NCBI GenBank assembly: GCA_040905285.1
Contig: JBBDRV010000102.1
Span: 1 to 7,421, forward strand
DNA: 7,421 nucleotides
Direction of reading: 5' to 3'
Origin: JBBDRV01 sp040905285
GTDB lineage: Bacteria; Bacteroidota; Rhodothermia; Balneolales; Balneolaceae
Part shown: piece after piece, positions 6,093-7,421 of the stretch
Layout: every line of letters starts with the position of its first letter
How positions within the stretch are numbered: position 1 is the first letter of the stretch
Translations under genes and position numbers: made by a program
Notes under the pieces: generated by a model
Seen by the model: only the letters and a program-made list of their open reading frames with translations
Databases searched by the model: none
Told to the model about the DNA's origin: nothing

Positions 6093-7358
6093 TTATTTCT
6101 TTGCCTGTTGATTCCACAGAGGGGCTGTCAGACCGTTCAGGTCCCAGACAATTCTCCCCGCCCGGAGGGTCAACTCCGTCTCGAACCTGGAACTTCCGTC
6201 CATCCTGTAGCCCCCGGCATCAACAAAGCCGTACTCTCCCTGCTTTATACTCAGGACCGCCAGATCAGCCACAGCGCCCGGACTCAGGTGACCCAGATCC
6301 TCTCGCTGAACAGACCTGGCTGCATTCCAGGTGGCACGCAGGATGATGTCTTCCACACTCATGCCCATATTCAGGTACTTGGACAGAATGTTCAGCATGT
6401 TCTTCATTCCTCCATTCATACTCGAACGGTGCAGATCCGTACCGAATGTATCCGGTAGCAATCCCTGCTCCATTGCGGGTACAGCCTGGCTGAAATGAAA
6501 GCTTCCGCCGCCATGGCCGACATCGAAAATGATCCCCCTGTTTTTAGCTTCAAAAACATAATCGCGCACCCGGTTCCGTTCATCAAGAATGGACTCCCTG
6601 TCACCAACATCCCCAAATACATGGGTTACGGTGTCTCCGGGTCTCATCCGCTCGAGAATATCTTTCAGGGGCAGTTCCGGCAGGTGGCATTCAAGCAAAA
6701 AAGGCACTTCTGCCAGTTCAGCTGTCTCCAGAGCCTTGTCTAACGGCTCCCTGCTTTCTCCGAGGTAGTGGCCCAGCCTCACCCCGACAATGATATCAGG
6801 ATGTTCTTTCACGGTGGCATAAGCCTGTTCGACGTCAATATCGCTGTGGTCATGTATTCCCGAGCCTGATGTTAATCCATGACCGAAAATATTTAAAAAG
6901 GCAAGTATACGGGTTGCCGACTGATCTATAACCTGTTCCCTGAAAGCGGAAAAATTCCTCCAGCCTGCCGTTCCCGGATCCACTACGGTGGTAACCCCCG
7001 AGCGAAATGTAAAACCGTCGGGAGAGACACTGGAAAAACCGCCGGCAAATGTGCGGGGAACCATTCCAACGAATACGTGGGCATGAACATCGATCAATCC
7101 CGGAGTCACATAGAAGCCTGCAGCATCCACCACCTGGGCTGCCTCTGATGCGGGAATGCGGCGCGCCACCTTCTCAATTACACCGTCGTTGACAGCCACA
7201 TCCATCAGCGAATTGATTTCATTCTTCGGATCGATGACATGGCCGCCTTTTACCAGCAGGTCGTATGACGGCTGTGCCTGAATGCGGGGGGCATAACAGA
7301 CAGCTAACAACGCCAGAACAATGGTCACACGATTAAAGGCAGAGAAATAAACACTCAT
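6093..7358 (-). CDS. Secreted amidohydrolase/deacetylase, COG3964-like, variant metal site
   Basis: 421 residues. A Sec signal peptide (1-28) ends in IQA before QPSYD. The mature protein has the amidohydrolase layout: a small beta domain with YDLLVKGGHVIDP (32-44), a metal-dependent TIM barrel, and a closing beta segment ending in LRAGRIVWD. Barrel motifs are VTPGLIDVHAHVF (84-96, with the HxH pair H92/H94), TTVVDPGTAG (123-132), RILAFLNI (150-157), TVTHVF (243-248, H246), GIIFDVGHGGGSFHF (275-289) and GTDLH (306-310, D308). This pattern fits the group long mislabelled dihydroorotase or adenine deaminase; characterised members hydrolyse acetyl-(R)-mandelate and similar esters or N-acyl amino acids. 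Two ligand positions differ: Arg194 stands where the bridging Lys (GIKVR) is expected, and LLECH (221-225) where a VHIG-like His is expected. Start ATG 7358 gives a clean signal peptide; no good Shine-Dalgarno site is seen. First gene of the visible group. Exact substrate unknown. Confidence 0.9.
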   Translation of the reverse strand: MSVYFSAFNRVTIVLALLAVCYAPRIQAQPSYDLLVKGGHVIDPKNEINSLMDVAVNDGVIEKVARRIPASEAAQVVDAAGFYVTPGLIDVHAHVFVGMVPRTFAGGFSSVSPDGFTFRSGVTTVVDPGTAGWRNFSAFREQVIDQSATRILAFLNIFGHGLTSGSGIHDHSDIDVEQAYATVKEHPDIIVGVRLGHYLGESREPLDKALETAELAEVPFLLECHLPELPLKDILERMRPGDTVTHVFGDVGDRESILDERNRVRDYVFEAKNRGIIFDVGHGGGSFHFSQAVPAMEQGLLPDTFGTDLHRSSMNGGMKNMLNILSKYLNMGMSVEDIILRATWNAARSVQREDLGHLSPGAVADLAVLSIKQGEYGFVDAGGYRMDGSSRFETELTLRAGRIVWDLNGLTAPLWNQQAKK

Positions 7359-7371
7359 CTAATTAGTGTTT
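7349..7371. repeat. Inverted repeat around the amidohydrolase start codon
   Basis: AAACACT (7349-7355) and AGTGTTT (7365-7371) are perfect seven-base arms around a nine-base loop that contains the start codon (7356-7358). As RNA it would present the start codon in a hairpin loop; as DNA it could be a small operator. It is short and AT-rich, so chance is possible. Nothing else is visible to the right, at 7372-7421. Confidence 0.3.
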
Positions 7372-7421
7372 GTAAGAAAACTCATAGTGTCCTAAAAAAA
7401 CGTCAGGGTCAAGGCGCGCGA

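Noticed and set aside
2592..6743. Plus-strand frames of up to about 190 residues opposite the lipoprotein, unknown, Rid and amidohydrolase genes
   Set aside because: All lie antisense to well-supported genes and resemble no protein family.
7381..7412. TTGACC and TATGAG as a promoter for the amidohydrolase gene
   Set aside because: The spacer is 20 bases and the -10-like element is poor; no alternative at 16-18 bases looks better.

Overview
The window looks like chromosomal DNA of a Gram-negative bacterium of the Bacteroidota/Balneolota type. The signs are a Bacteroidota-style FecR anti-sigma factor, abundant Sec, Tat and lipoprotein export signals, a propeller lipoprotein, weak Shine-Dalgarno sites and intermediate GC. 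No rRNA, tRNA, mobile element or CRISPR is visible. The lineage is an inference from gene style, not from a marker gene.

All six genes lie on the minus strand, so transcription runs from right to left. In that order they are: a Sec-secreted amidohydrolase of the COG3964-like group (6093-7358); a Rid (YjgF/UK114) protein with a twin-arginine signal (5490-5993); a secreted all-beta protein of unrecognised family (3877-5241); a lipoprotein NHL beta-propeller that carries the active-site residues of peptidyl-alpha-hydroxyglycine alpha-amidating lyase, PAL (2599-3711); a CstA-family inner-membrane transporter (822-2570); and a FecR-family anti-sigma factor cut off by the left edge (1-599). Every gap is shorter than 300 bases. 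The gap before fecR and the gap before the unknown gene each hold a promoter-like pair. The leader of the unknown gene also holds an unusually good stem-loop (5387-5425).

Four consecutive predicted envelope proteins precede a transporter whose characterised relatives import pyruvate or peptides. The lipoprotein and transporter genes are only 28 bases apart. My reading, which is inference, is a small catabolic module: the amidohydrolase and PAL-like lyase cleave acylated or peptide-like substrates outside the cytoplasm, the exported Rid protein deals with reactive imine/enamine products, and CstA imports a small keto acid or peptide. The substrate cannot be told from sequence. The most unusual points are the export of a normally cytosolic Rid domain, the retained PAL catalytic residues, and changed metal-ligand positions in the amidohydrolase. 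The FecR gene has no sigma-factor gene beside it and probably starts a separate transcription unit serving something beyond the left edge.
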